Source of the DNA: Aneurinibacillus terranovensis DSM 18919
GTDB lineage: Bacteria > Bacillota > Bacilli > Aneurinibacillales > Aneurinibacillaceae
Reading direction: 5' to 3'
Assembly (NCBI RefSeq): GCF_000430625.1
Contig: NZ_KE387175.1
Span: forward strand, 1-35,703
Length of the DNA: 35,703 bases
Position 1 is the first letter of the stretch. Each line of letters begins with the position of its first letter. The notes beneath the pieces were generated by a model that made no database searches, had not been told where the DNA came from, and saw nothing but the letters and a program-made list of their open reading frames with translations. The position numbers were made by a program, and so were the translations under genes. This document shows positions 7,042-15,284 of this stretch, piece after piece.

Positions 7042-7178
7042 AAAGTCCCTCCCTTTTCCTCCACTGATTTAATATTTTCTATAAATTTTATTTACTTATA
7101 ATAGTATATTTTTCTAAAAATTTAGTCAACACGTTGTTTAAGAGAATTTGTAGATCGATTGCATATTATGAATTTTTA

Positions 7179-7207
7179 TTGTCAAAGCCTTACTGCAATG
7201 CTAAACT
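7179..7207 (+). promoter_or_regulatory. Predicted sigma-A promoter of the DUF1885-like gene
   Basis: TTGTCA (7179-7184), 17 bases and TAAACT (7202-7207) lie 46 bases before the GTG start at 7254. Confidence 0.5.
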
Positions 7208-7253
7208 GTAACATAGGCAAATCATAAGAATCAGTTAGCGGGAGTGAATACTC

Positions 7254-7724
7254 GTGAGCATGAATGCTTTCATTAAATTTGTTGAAGGTTCAACTACCAA
7301 GCAGGCTACTCTTGAAGAAGTGAAAGAAAAACTCAATCATTACATAGAAATGACAAAAAAAACAGGCGAGCAGTTGGATTGGACGTATAATAATTCAGCT
7401 TTCCCTTATACCGTGCATGAAAAACCGGAAGCTAAAGGCCAGTGGTTTTACTTAAAAGGGAACGACCCGAAGCTTTACTGTTGCATTCTCATCGGTGTCG
7501 GCTCGAAAGTACCTGCCGTTGTACAGCATGCCGGGGAAGAAGGCGAAACATCAGCCGCCTCTGCGCCGCCGGAAGAACATTACATTCAGGTTACTCTTAC
7601 CGATGAATCAACGCACGGAGACAAAGGGAAAGCAAATGAATTCTGCAAATATCTGGCGAAAGAGTATAAAGCGGAACTTCATTTATTTAATGGCCGCGTC
7701 ATTTACTATAACCCACGTAAATAA
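7254..7724 (+). CDS. DUF1885-like protein
   Basis: This 156-residue acidic soluble protein matches my memory of the DUF1885 family of Bacillales, of unknown function but with one structural-genomics structure. Features are MNAFIKFVEGSTTKQATLEE at the N-terminus, HYIEMTKKTGEQLDWTY, a strand region ending in QWFYLKGNDPKLYCCILIGVG, and a C-terminal FCKYLAKEYKAELHLFNGR. A linker at about 95-110 (EEGETSAASAPPEE) separates two halves. The GTG at 7254 is preferred because GGGAGTG lies eight bases upstream; the in-frame ATG at 7260 would have a 14-base spacing. It has its own promoter and terminator. Confidence 0.7.
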   Translation: MSMNAFIKFVEGSTTKQATLEEVKEKLNHYIEMTKKTGEQLDWTYNNSAFPYTVHEKPEAKGQWFYLKGNDPKLYCCILIGVGSKVPAVVQHAGEEGETSAASAPPEEHYIQVTLTDESTHGDKGKANEFCKYLAKEYKAELHLFNGRVIYYNPRK

Positions 7725-7768
7725 GAAGAGGGATGCGTATTAAAGAGCAATACTCTTTTCTTATAGCT

Positions 7769-7804
7769 AAAAAAAAGAGAACCTTCATCGGGTTCTCTTT
7801 TTTT
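7769..7804. terminator. Bidirectional terminator after the DUF1885-like gene
   Basis: AAAAAAAGAGAACC (7769-7782) and GGTTCTCTTTTTTT (7791-7804) form a perfect 14-bp repeat with T-runs on both strands. It can serve both the plus-strand gene and the minus-strand DUF4912 gene. Confidence 0.9.
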
Positions 7805-7843
7805 ATAAACAATGTAGCGGAAATAAGGTATATCCCATCACAC

Positions 7844-8224
7844 TTAGCTTACACAAGGGGGTACCAGATTCGATCGTTTCAGCGAATAATACCGACCATC
7901 TATCATACGCACGCCTAATTCCCCACAATATTCGCGTGTGCCCTCCATCCCATACAGCAAGCATTCCGACGCCTGCAGGTTGATATCAAAATCAACATAA
8001 TGGTCAAGTCCATCATTTTTAATCATTCGTTCGGTCACATCGTAGACGCGCAGAACAAACGGTAATTCAGACAAGGGAATGGCAAAACGCTGCTCGATAG
8101 CCTCCATTTGTTGATTTTTAATATCCCAGGATGCTACCAGCGACTGTGTATCAGACCAATTAATGCGTAAATTAGGGCCATCCAAATCTTGGTTGGAGGT
8201 ACGCCTCTTAGGCTTCGCTTTCAT
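7844..8224 (-). CDS. DUF4912 domain protein
   Basis: The 126-residue product shows the DUF4912 pattern: a strand-turn with SLVASWDI, the signature FVLRVYDVTER, then DHYVDFDINLQASECLLYG and CGELGVRMIDGRYYSLKRSN ending in VPP. Such domains occur in short Firmicutes and cyanobacterial proteins and have a compact beta fold; the function is unknown. The N-terminal 20 residues are basic (MKAKPKRRTS) and probably disordered. The ribosome binding site is modest (AAAGGAACGAGAG). A TATAAT lies on the minus strand near 8297-8302, suggesting an own promoter in the 120-base gap to the upstream gene. The leader also contains a small TTCAC-CGAA-GTGAA hairpin. Confidence 0.78.
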   Translation of the reverse strand: MKAKPKRRTSNQDLDGPNLRINWSDTQSLVASWDIKNQQMEAIEQRFAIPLSELPFVLRVYDVTERMIKNDGLDHYVDFDINLQASECLLYGMEGTREYCGELGVRMIDGRYYSLKRSNLVPPCVS

Positions 8225-8344
8225 TCGACGCTCTCGTTCCTTTCCATTTTAAAGTTTCACCGAAGTGAAGGTATTAAGGGTTGCATAGAATTATTATATC
8301 ACTTACCTATAAAAATACAAATATCAGCCGTCAAAAAATGCATT

Positions 8345-8968
8345 TTATTGGGAATGGATTATATTTTCGCCAACAACCCTGTAATCCCCCGTATTTCCTT
8401 CTTTCATAATCAGTTGAACTTTATAATCGCCAGATTGTTTAAACTGCAGTTGTTTTACATTATGCGTATAAAGAAATGCTGTTCCATTTCGCGTGGTGGA
8501 ATAACTCTGCGGATAACTAACATACTCATCCGAACCGTTCGGACCCCGCACCACGACTTTGAATACGAGCATGTCGGCCTTGGGCGCATTATCCACTTCG
8601 ACAAAGACATCGAACGAGGCAGTTTTCCCCCTGGGAACAGCCATGAAAGGGGAGTTAATCTGATAATTGCCCTCCGTGCTTCTGGCGATTTCCCCAGCTA
8701 CAATCATATTGATATTTGGTTTGGTTACCATCATCTCCCCCGTATTCTCATCGGAGTCAACAAACGCGCCCATCTTTTCAGCCGCGGTCTGGAGAGGAAT
8801 CATAGTCTTATTATTTAGTGTAATCGCGGGTGTATCTTCTTCCGTTAAACTCGCACCGTTTATCCGGACATTGGCAACAGGATATTTACCCATATATATA
8901 TTGCCCGATGCGAAAGCCACACCCGATATCGATAATGTTGCCAGTATAATGAGTGCCTTCCCCTTCAT
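8345..8968 (-). CDS. Secreted protein with copper-amine-oxidase-N-like (stalk) domain
   Basis: The 207-residue product begins with a signal peptide (MKGKALIILATLSISGVAFASG, probable cleavage after the AFA-S region). Residues about 30-90 resemble the copper amine oxidase N-terminal domain of Firmicutes exoproteins (VRINGASL..., NNKTMIPLQTAAEKMGAFVD). The remaining 110 residues form a beta-rich domain with FDVFVEVDNAPKADMLVF and KQSGDYKVQLIM, possibly Ig-like. No catalytic residues are evident, so a cell-surface or envelope role is likely. The start at 8968 is chosen because GAGGG lies seven bases upstream and the signal peptide begins there; the frame is open to 9028. The neighbours do not define its task. 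Confidence 0.75.
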   Translation of the reverse strand: MKGKALIILATLSISGVAFASGNIYMGKYPVANVRINGASLTEEDTPAITLNNKTMIPLQTAAEKMGAFVDSDENTGEMMVTKPNINMIVAGEIARSTEGNYQINSPFMAVPRGKTASFDVFVEVDNAPKADMLVFKVVVRGPNGSDEYVSYPQSYSTTRNGTAFLYTHNVKQLQFKQSGDYKVQLIMKEGNTGDYRVVGENIIHSQ

Positions 8969-9056
8969 TTCAAACCCTCGTTTCCGAATCGTTTCAGCTA
9001 TCCTACTAGATTTATACGCATGATACACATCTTAGTTTTTGTTTGGCCTTTAATTT

Positions 9057-9191
9057 TTAATTTTGGTGGACCTCCTCAAACTTTGGGATCGCTTTGCTGT
9101 AATACCCTTCCCAGTAGAACTCAAGCCCTTCCTGCCAGCGTTGAGTAACGATGCCTGGTTTATTGACGTCGGCATCGGCCTGCCGTGCCAT
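9057..9191 (-). pseudogene. Short TPR-like coding fragment
   Basis: The minus-strand frame encodes about 44 residues (MARQADADVNKPGIVTQRW, then QEGLEFYWEGYYSKAIPKFEEV) that look like one tetratricopeptide-type helix pair with a preceding helix. It ends soon after at a stop. There is no ribosome binding site before the ATG at 9191, and it lies directly after the terminator of the ATPase operon. It is probably a broken remnant of a larger repeat protein, although a short real gene cannot be excluded. Confidence 0.4.
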
Positions 9192-9210
9192 TTCAGTAAA
9201 TTTTTTGATG

Positions 9211-9241
9211 AATAAAAGAAGCCCGCTATGCAAAAGCGAGC
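9211..9241 (-). terminator. Terminator of the P-type ATPase operon
   Basis: On the minus strand GCTCGCT (9235-9241) pairs with AGCGGGC (9221-9227), with one G-T pair, followed by TTCTTTTATT. It lies about 70 bases after the stop of the last operon gene. Confidence 0.65.
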
Positions 9242-9313
9242 AGATAATTTCGCAGCTTATTTTATCATTTTTTCCTCTGCCCCACAAAAATTCCTCGATT
9301 CATTATTTAGAAA

Positions 9314-9544
9314 TTACCACTTTCTAAAATTAGAAAATGAAATCCACGAGAGGAGATTCAGTTTATTTTCTACTCCCTTCCGTTTCACCATCCCAAAAAA
9401 CTCACTAAAGAAGAGTTCCCATTTTTTACCTAGTTCTTCTTTTTTTATTTGTTTTAGCTGAACCATATCCACACTTATGTTTAACGCTTGCTTAAGGTGA
9501 GCAAAGGCTTGCGTTAAATGATAATCCACATTATTCGCGTCCAT
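9314..9544 (-). CDS. Small helical protein of the ATPase operon, unknown function
   Basis: A 76-residue product starts MDANNVDYHLTQAFAHLKQAL and appears mostly helical up to about residue 60, with basic and aromatic residues (KKEELGKKWELFFSEFFGMVKRKG). It has no clear membrane segment or known motif. AGGAGGG stands seven bases before the ATG at 9544, and the gene begins 10 bases after the stop of the preceding DUF5132-like gene. Cotranscription with the ATPase is therefore likely. The last residues (NLLSWISFSNFRKW) look unlike the rest and may reflect a shifted or altered 3' end. I do not recognise the family. Confidence 0.65.
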   Translation of the reverse strand: MDANNVDYHLTQAFAHLKQALNISVDMVQLKQIKKEELGKKWELFFSEFFGMVKRKGVENKLNLLSWISFSNFRKW

Positions 9545-9554
9545 CCATACCCTC

Positions 9555-9788
9555 CTAATGCAAAATTTCCTTGTCTATCTGTTTTCTCATACGTTCAAAT
9601 TGTGCTTCAGCAAAAATGTCTTCCATTTCTTCTCTTGCCGTTTGAATTACTGTACGAATACCAGGCCATGCTTTTTCTTTGATTCTGCCTGCTGAACTCA
9701 ATGTCGTTTTTGCAATAGGCAAGAGCGCCGATGCACAGTAAATGAGTGCGGCTCCAATGATAATACCTTCCAGATTTCTGTTAATCAT
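9555..9788 (-). CDS. DUF5132-like small membrane protein
   Basis: The 77-residue product has one N-terminal hydrophobic helix (about 8-27, GIIIGAALIYCASALLPIA), followed by an amphipathic basic-then-acidic helix ending in EEMEDIFAEAQFERMRKQ. This layout fits DUF5132, a family I associate with genes next to HMA2-domain P-type ATPases. AAAGGATG precedes the ATG at 9788. The gene lies 23 bases after the ATPase stop and 10 bases before the next gene, so an operon is clear. It could be an accessory or regulatory subunit of the pump; nothing in the sequence shows this directly. Confidence 0.7.
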   Translation of the reverse strand: MINRNLEGIIIGAALIYCASALLPIAKTTLSSAGRIKEKAWPGIRTVIQTAREEMEDIFAEAQFERMRKQIDKEILH

Positions 9789-9811
9789 ATGTACACATCC
9801 TTTTTATTCAT

Positions 9812-12800
9812 TTACGCAGCTTGTAATACAGGTTTAGACGGCAATCGCCCTTCTGTCAAAGCCTTGTACAAAGGCTTTGACAGAAGGCTCACCGATCCGC
9901 TTACGAGCAATACTTGCAGTAACTGGCCCCATTGTAACGGTGCCGTATGGAATACCCGGGCTAATGCAGGAACATACAAAACGGAAAAGAGTGATATCCA
10001 GGAAATCGCAAGAGAACCAACAAAAAACTTTTCCTTTATCCAGCTAGAGAATGGCTGTCCATTTTCCTGTCTCCAGGAGAATGTTTGGATCAGCTGGCCT
10101 GCAACCAGTGTTGCAAATGCCATGGTACGAGCTGCCGGGAGTGACGCCCCCCGAGCCAGGCTTGTTGCAAAAAGGCCAAGCGAACCTAAGCCAAGAACGA
10201 TTCCCCTGATGGCCACCTTTTTGTACAAACTTTTATCAACGATATCCTGTTTTTCTGTTACTAATTCCTTATTTCCAGGATTTACGGCCAGAACTGCGGC
10301 CGGTAAAGCATCGGTTAAAAGGTTCATTAATAATATTTGAACCGGAACAAGCGGAATGGGCATCCCCCCGATGACAGCCAAACTGCTCACTAATATCTCG
10401 GCTAAATTCCCGGTTAATAAACAACCAATCGCTTTGCGGATGTTGCTTATAATGGTTCGACCCTCTTTTACACCTTCTAATATGGAACCAAAATGGTCCT
10501 CTTTTAGTACCATATCAGCCGTTTGCTTTGTTACCTCTGTCCCTGTTCTCCCCATTGCGATACCCACATTTGCCTTCTTAATCGCCGGTGCATCGTTTAC
10601 ACCGTCCCCTGTCATAGCTACGATTTGGCCGGTTTTTTGATAGGCCTGAACGATGCTCAGTTTATGTTCCGGGGTAACTCTGGCAAAAATCGAGACGTCT
10701 CCGACGATGTTTTCCAGCTGTTCATCACATAATTCGTCTAATTCACTTCCAATTAAAACGCGGTCACCCTGTTTGTACAGCCCTAACTGGCTTCCAATTG
10801 CAATGGCTGTAATCGGATGGTCTCCTGTGATCATGACAGGTTTAACGCCCAAACGGAATGTCTCTGCTATCGCATGCGCCACTTCCGATTTAGGCGGATC
10901 GATCATTCCAACCATCCCCACATAAATCAGTTGTTCGTCTTCGGCGTTCTCGTGGGTTTCATTCGTGTCTAACACCCGATAGGCGAAGCCAAGAACACGC
11001 AGCGCTTCGGCAGCAAATTGATCATTTTGCTGTAAGATGTTTGTTCTGATATCCTCTGTTAGTGGGTAAACTTTTCCGCTTTGCTGAAAAAATGAGCACT
11101 TTTTCAAAATGGCCTCAACAGAACCTTTCGCCATGATATGGCACGCATCTTCCTGCAACGTATCATTGCATAGAACACTCATTGTCCCGGTTGCAGAATC
11201 GAAAGGGATTTCCCGTTTACGGTGCCAGTGCGATAAGTTTGTAAAGCCCGCTTTTTCCGCTAACGTTAATAAAGATCCTTCCGTCGGGTCACCCTTTACG
11301 TTAAATCGTCCTTCTTCCATGGCTAGTTGGCTGTTATTGCAGAGAGCACCGATTTGAAGGATCTTATTTACCTCTTCATCACGTACATTTTCTCCGTCTT
11401 TATGAAGAAGTTTTCCTTCTGGTGAGTAACCCTCACCGGTAACATCCCATTGGTTGTTTATCGTGGCGATTTTCGTCACAGTCATTTCATTTTTTGTTAA
11501 GGTTCCGGTTTTATCAGAACATATGACACTAACCCGCCCCAATGTTTCTAATGCAGAAAGCTTTCTCATGACGGCATTGCGTCTTGACATTCTATAGATG
11601 CCGGCGCTTAATGCAATGGTAATGGTAACCGGCAAACCTTCCGGAATCGCGGAGGCGATTAAGGCTACCGATGTCGGGATCATTTGCTGTATCGTATTGC
11701 CTCTTACTAAACCTACAGCCAATACTAAAGCGCCCGCGAGGAACGCCCCCTTTACAAATACTTTACTAATCGAAGAAACCTTTTCTTGGAGAGGTGTAAT
11801 CTCTTTATTTTCGTCTTTTAACAGGGAGGTTAAATACCCAATCTCGGTATTCATTCCTGTTTCAACGACCACCCCGATTCCTTTCCCGCGGGTGATATTC
11901 GTTCCCATATACAGCATGTTTGTTCTCTCGGCAAGCCCGGTATCCGGGGGCAATGTACCGGCAGACTTCTTCACTGCCAAAGATTCACCTGTTAAAGCAG
12001 ATTCGTTAACCTCCAAATTCCAATCAGATAAAATACGCATATCAGCCGGCACTCTGTCCCCGCTCTCGATCACAACAATATCACCGGGGACTAATTGAGC
12101 TGCAGAGATCTCGGATTCTGTACCTTCACGAATGACCTTGCACATCGGCGGCTGAAATTGATTTAATTGATCAACGACTTTCTCTGCTTTCCGTTCCTGA
12201 ACTGTGCTGACAACGGCGTTAGCCAGCAGTACAGAAAGCATGGCCAGGCCATCAAAAATATCTCCCGAATAAAGAGAAACAGCACTCGTTCCCAACAAGA
12301 TCAGTGTGGTAAATTCCTTAAATTGTCTGATGAACGGAAAAACCCAATGTTCCTTCTGAGCAGGGTCTATCTGATTAAGGCCAACAGTTGACCTAATACC
12401 CGTTACGTTTTTTTCCGGTAGGCCTTTTTTGGAATCTGTCCCTAACCTCTCTTCCAATTGTTGTAATGAAAAAGTGTGCCAGTTTAGTCCATCATTTTTT
12501 TGCAGGTTACGTTTTATACGATTTGCGTCCGAACCGTTTTCTGCGGCTTTCTTTGCCCTGGCCAAAAGAACCACCTTTAACGCATCTGAAATCAGGTTGG
12601 CTAGTGGAGCAGCCATTCTGCCCGACATCATAAAAGCGGTTCCGAGCATATTCCACACCATTGTCCACTGTCGATGTTGCTCATTTACCGTCTCTATTTC
12701 CTTAGTGAACGCTAACGTCTTTTCAAAATGTTTTAGATCGGTAATAGGAATGCAGGATACATCGGTTTCACGTACTTGATCCGTTACAAAAATATATTTT

Positions 12801-14308
12801 TCTTTCAGTTTCTCAAGGTCTTCCCCGTTAAGTAATTCCCAATTATGTTCTTGTAGTTGTGTTCCCACTTGCATGGAATCTGATAAAAAATAAACCCTCA
12901 ATTGCGGATGATTTTTTTGAAGATTTTTCAAATCCTCTCCGGCTTGGGTAGAGAAGACGGGATTCTGGTATAAAAAAATCGCCAAACACTTCCCGTTTTT
13001 ACCTAAGAAATATACGTCTCCGTTTTTCTTCTCCCATCGTTTCACTTCAAGCTCGAACTCATTCCATAAAATTTTATGCTGCTGCATGAACTCTTTTGTG
13101 CCAAAACAATATGTTTGGCCGTTTACTTTACCTGTGATGCCTTTTTCTGTTTCTTTTACTTCAAATGATGTGCGCTTCGTCCTGTTAATCGCTGTAGCTT
13201 TTTCCAGAATTGAATGTTTTAAATGGTGGGAAGACTTTTCCACCAGACTGCCCGCTATACACCAAATTTTGTCTTCCTCTGTATTGCTTATGCATGATAA
13301 TGTTTCTTTTCTCTTGGAAAACAGCAGAGATGTATCCTTTACTACAACATTTTCCAAGTGAGCGATGTCGCATAACGTTTTATTTTTAGGAATAGTATGC
13401 GACTGATTCAGCTCGGCGCTTTTCCACGCATATTCTTCCGCAGCTAAACTAGGTCTCGGATTTGCGGCCAGCATTACACCCATGGTTTGCAGCGGATTTC
13501 GCGTTAACAAATACGTAAGCCCTGCTAAGCTGAACGCTAATTTTGTACTGCGGTCGGCGTATGTTTTCGTTTTATCCGATAAGTAAAGGGAAGGGTCCTT
13601 GTTTTCAATGTTGTTTTTTCTTTGCTGCCAATTTAAATACTGAATCAAACTAACGCCGGCCAATGCAATTACATTCTCCCGCACGAGAGCTAATACGAAA
13701 GCGGCCGTTCCCAAAATCAAGTCTTCATTTAATCGCCTTTCCCTTGAAAAACGTTCGAAGCCTCTTTTAAACACCGGATAACCCGTTAGGATCGATAAAA
13801 TTCCTGCCGTCTGAAACAACCCGCTGCCCATTGCTAACTGCGATTTACCCATGAGCAGCCGTTTGGCACCAATGATACCCAAGCCGGCAATCGAAGCCGT
13901 TAGTGCCAAAGAGGGAACGGAATTGTTTTTGGCTTCAGTCGGAATCGCTTCAAAAGTTTCCGGAATATCTACGGGTGGATTTGCTGCTACCGTTGCCGTA
14001 CTTGCCACTTCATCTGTAATTTGCTCATCATATTCACCGCATCCGACATGACATTTCATGAACTCTTCTTTCTCAAGCTGATGAAGAAGGTTACAGATAG
14101 AACCAGTCGTAGCTTGGGCTGGATTGTACATAATTAACACCCGGCCTGTGTTCGTACATGTATGCACACGTTGAATGTGTGATAAAGATTGCAGAGATTG
14201 TTCCAACTTTTGTGCAAAAGCACGGTTATCCTTTAATCCGTATATTTGAACCCGCAGTCTGCCTGGTAATGACCGAATCAATCTCTGTTTAAATAGAATT
14301 TGGTTCAC
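9812..14308 (-). CDS. Giant two-module P-type ATPase (CtpI-like), 1498 aa
   Basis: Residues 1-80 resemble an HMA2-type metal-domain fold (RSLPGRLRVQIYGL...GRVLIMYNP) without CxxC, followed by CHVGC (86-90). Residues about 130-600 look like a degenerate ATPase half: a membrane region, then KDTSLLF at Asp325 where DKTGTLT would be expected. Residues about 610-1498 form a complete catalytic module. LTGES is at 772-776, PEGLP at 889-893, DKTGTLT with the phospho-accepting Asp932, ITGDHP, TGDGVND at 1233-1239, and several C-terminal transmembrane helices. PEGLP and the overall order point to type II (Ca/Na/H-like) pumps; the double architecture recalls mycobacterial CtpI/CtpH. The substrate is unknown. 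The start is GTG at 14308 after a G-rich site (GAGGGGGGGG). It is first in an operon with two small genes, divergent from another small membrane protein. Confidence 0.88.
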   Translation of the reverse strand: MNQILFKQRLIRSLPGRLRVQIYGLKDNRAFAQKLEQSLQSLSHIQRVHTCTNTGRVLIMYNPAQATTGSICNLLHQLEKEEFMKCHVGCGEYDEQITDEVASTATVAANPPVDIPETFEAIPTEAKNNSVPSLALTASIAGLGIIGAKRLLMGKSQLAMGSGLFQTAGILSILTGYPVFKRGFERFSRERRLNEDLILGTAAFVLALVRENVIALAGVSLIQYLNWQQRKNNIENKDPSLYLSDKTKTYADRSTKLAFSLAGLTYLLTRNPLQTMGVMLAANPRPSLAAEEYAWKSAELNQSHTIPKNKTLCDIAHLENVVVKDTSLLFSKRKETLSCISNTEEDKIWCIAGSLVEKSSHHLKHSILEKATAINRTKRTSFEVKETEKGITGKVNGQTYCFGTKEFMQQHKILWNEFELEVKRWEKKNGDVYFLGKNGKCLAIFLYQNPVFSTQAGEDLKNLQKNHPQLRVYFLSDSMQVGTQLQEHNWELLNGEDLEKLKEKYIFVTDQVRETDVSCIPITDLKHFEKTLAFTKEIETVNEQHRQWTMVWNMLGTAFMMSGRMAAPLANLISDALKVVLLARAKKAAENGSDANRIKRNLQKNDGLNWHTFSLQQLEERLGTDSKKGLPEKNVTGIRSTVGLNQIDPAQKEHWVFPFIRQFKEFTTLILLGTSAVSLYSGDIFDGLAMLSVLLANAVVSTVQERKAEKVVDQLNQFQPPMCKVIREGTESEISAAQLVPGDIVVIESGDRVPADMRILSDWNLEVNESALTGESLAVKKSAGTLPPDTGLAERTNMLYMGTNITRGKGIGVVVETGMNTEIGYLTSLLKDENKEITPLQEKVSSISKVFVKGAFLAGALVLAVGLVRGNTIQQMIPTSVALIASAIPEGLPVTITIALSAGIYRMSRRNAVMRKLSALETLGRVSVICSDKTGTLTKNEMTVTKIATINNQWDVTGEGYSPEGKLLHKDGENVRDEEVNKILQIGALCNNSQLAMEEGRFNVKGDPTEGSLLTLAEKAGFTNLSHWHRKREIPFDSATGTMSVLCNDTLQEDACHIMAKGSVEAILKKCSFFQQSGKVYPLTEDIRTNILQQNDQFAAEALRVLGFAYRVLDTNETHENAEDEQLIYVGMVGMIDPPKSEVAHAIAETFRLGVKPVMITGDHPITAIAIGSQLGLYKQGDRVLIGSELDELCDEQLENIVGDVSIFARVTPEHKLSIVQAYQKTGQIVAMTGDGVNDAPAIKKANVGIAMGRTGTEVTKQTADMVLKEDHFGSILEGVKEGRTIISNIRKAIGCLLTGNLAEILVSSLAVIGGMPIPLVPVQILLMNLLTDALPAAVLAVNPGNKELVTEKQDIVDKSLYKKVAIRGIVLGLGSLGLFATSLARGASLPAARTMAFATLVAGQLIQTFSWRQENGQPFSSWIKEKFFVGSLAISWISLFSVLYVPALARVFHTAPLQWGQLLQVLLVSGSVSLLSKPLYKALTEGRLPSKPVLQAA

Positions 14309-14451
14309 CGTTTCACCCCCCCTCTGTTACTTTCATGATAAAGTTATTATGATGGGATCGCTGCCTTTTTATTCGCTGTCTGATTTCCTAATGCATAACA
14401 ATTACAAGTTAGGAAAAAGTAAACGATATACTAAAATATGGAGGGAAATTT

Positions 14452-14793
14452 ATGATTAAAAAATTGCTTCCTAAATCCCCGCTTGGTATCGCCTTTTTTA
14501 CAATCACAGCTATCCTTACTTTATCACCAGAAGCTAGACGATTAGTCAGGACAACCGCCGTAAAAGGCCTTGCTTCCATCATGTCACTTACAGATCAGGT
14601 AAAGGGGATGACGTCGAACACGCAAAATTTGCTGCCGGCTTCTTCCGAATCTAATCCTGTTTTTACATACGACACAAACGTAGAACCTGCGGAATATACA
14701 GAAAAAAATATGGACTCAGGCAGTGCGTTTAATGTGTTAAACGACAATTATTTACAAAGCCAATTTACAGAGATAAAAAATGAACTTCATTAA
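14452..14793 (+). CDS. Small membrane protein divergent from the ATPase operon
   Basis: A 113-residue protein with one N-terminal hydrophobic helix (about 9-24, SPLGIAFFTITAILTLSP), a basic amphipathic stretch (EARRLVRTTAVKGLASIMSL) and a polar C-terminal half of about 60 residues that looks disordered. The first 50 residues have the same plan as the DUF5132-like protein at 9555-9788, so the two may be distant paralogues flanking the pump gene. GGAGGGA lies seven bases before the ATG. The 143-base divergent region would hold promoters for both directions. I do not recognise a named family. Confidence 0.7.
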   Translation: MIKKLLPKSPLGIAFFTITAILTLSPEARRLVRTTAVKGLASIMSLTDQVKGMTSNTQNLLPASSESNPVFTYDTNVEPAEYTEKNMDSGSAFNVLNDNYLQSQFTEIKNELH

Positions 14794-14794
14794 T

Positions 14795-14844
14795 AAGGAA
14801 AAAGACCGGTCGCGCAAACACATCGCGATCCGGTCTTTTTCCTT
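14795..14844. terminator. Bidirectional terminator
   Basis: AAGGAAAAAGACCGG (14795-14809) and CCGGTCTTTTTCCTT (14830-14844) form a perfect 15-bp stem with a further TCGCG...CGCGA pairing in the loop. It separates two convergent genes. Confidence 0.9.
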
Positions 14845-15140
14845 TAACGTTTAAACATTATGCTGCCTGCTGTCGTCCCCACCGTACGCCCGACGCGGTC
14901 ACCAATCACTCCTCCAATCATAGCCCCGGCCACCGTGCCGATACCCGGCATAACCGCAGAACCCAGCATGGCGCCGTATTCCACACCCGCCATCACGCCG
15001 ACTGCACTTGTCACATTGCATGTTGTGTTTGCCGCATATTCACCCCTGTTGATAACCCCGTTTGAATATGCCCTCGAATCATTAATTTGAGATAATCCTC
15101 CTGAAACGACACCAGCCCAAAATGAATTTCCTCGAAACAT
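14844..15140 (-). CDS. Glycine-zipper membrane protein
   Basis: The 98-residue product is small-residue rich. From about residue 42 it contains glycine-zipper repeats (VGVMAGVEYGAMLGSAVMPG, then GTVAGAMIGGVIGDRVGRTVG) able to form two packed membrane helices. The N-terminal 40 residues are polar (MFRGNSFWAGVVSGGLSQ). Such proteins are found in envelopes and sometimes resemble bacteriocin-like peptides, but no processing or immunity gene is next to it, so a structural role is more likely. AAAGGAGGT precedes the ATG at 15140; the open frame upstream to 15230 lacks such a site. Confidence 0.75.
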   Translation of the reverse strand: MFRGNSFWAGVVSGGLSQINDSRAYSNGVINRGEYAANTTCNVTSAVGVMAGVEYGAMLGSAVMPGIGTVAGAMIGGVIGDRVGRTVGTTAGSIMFKR

Positions 15141-15284
15141 CGTATACCTCCTTTTTAGACCTCTCCCGATCTTTATTTTATATACTATGTCTATAAAACA
15201 TTCACAAACGGTGCCGTTATCATTTCCCATAAAGATTGCTTGGCTAGGGCTAACGCATTCTCTCCACGCCGGTAGTGAGCTTTG

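Noticed and set aside
7733-7918. Plus-strand frame spanning the terminator after the DUF1885-like gene
   Set aside because: It runs through a strong bidirectional terminator and has no start signal.
9789-10340. Open frame of 183 codons on the plus strand
   Set aside because: It lies opposite the end of the P-type ATPase gene, has no ribosome binding site, and its composition is that of an antisense shadow.
14309-14451. Sporulation-type promoter (GATATACTA) before the 14452 gene
   Set aside because: The -10 resembles sigma-E/K or F/G boxes, but no matching -35 was found and A/T-rich DNA gives such matches by chance.
14844-15140. Bacteriocin reading of the glycine-rich protein
   Set aside because: No leader cleavage motif, transporter or immunity gene is adjacent; glycine zippers are common in envelope proteins.
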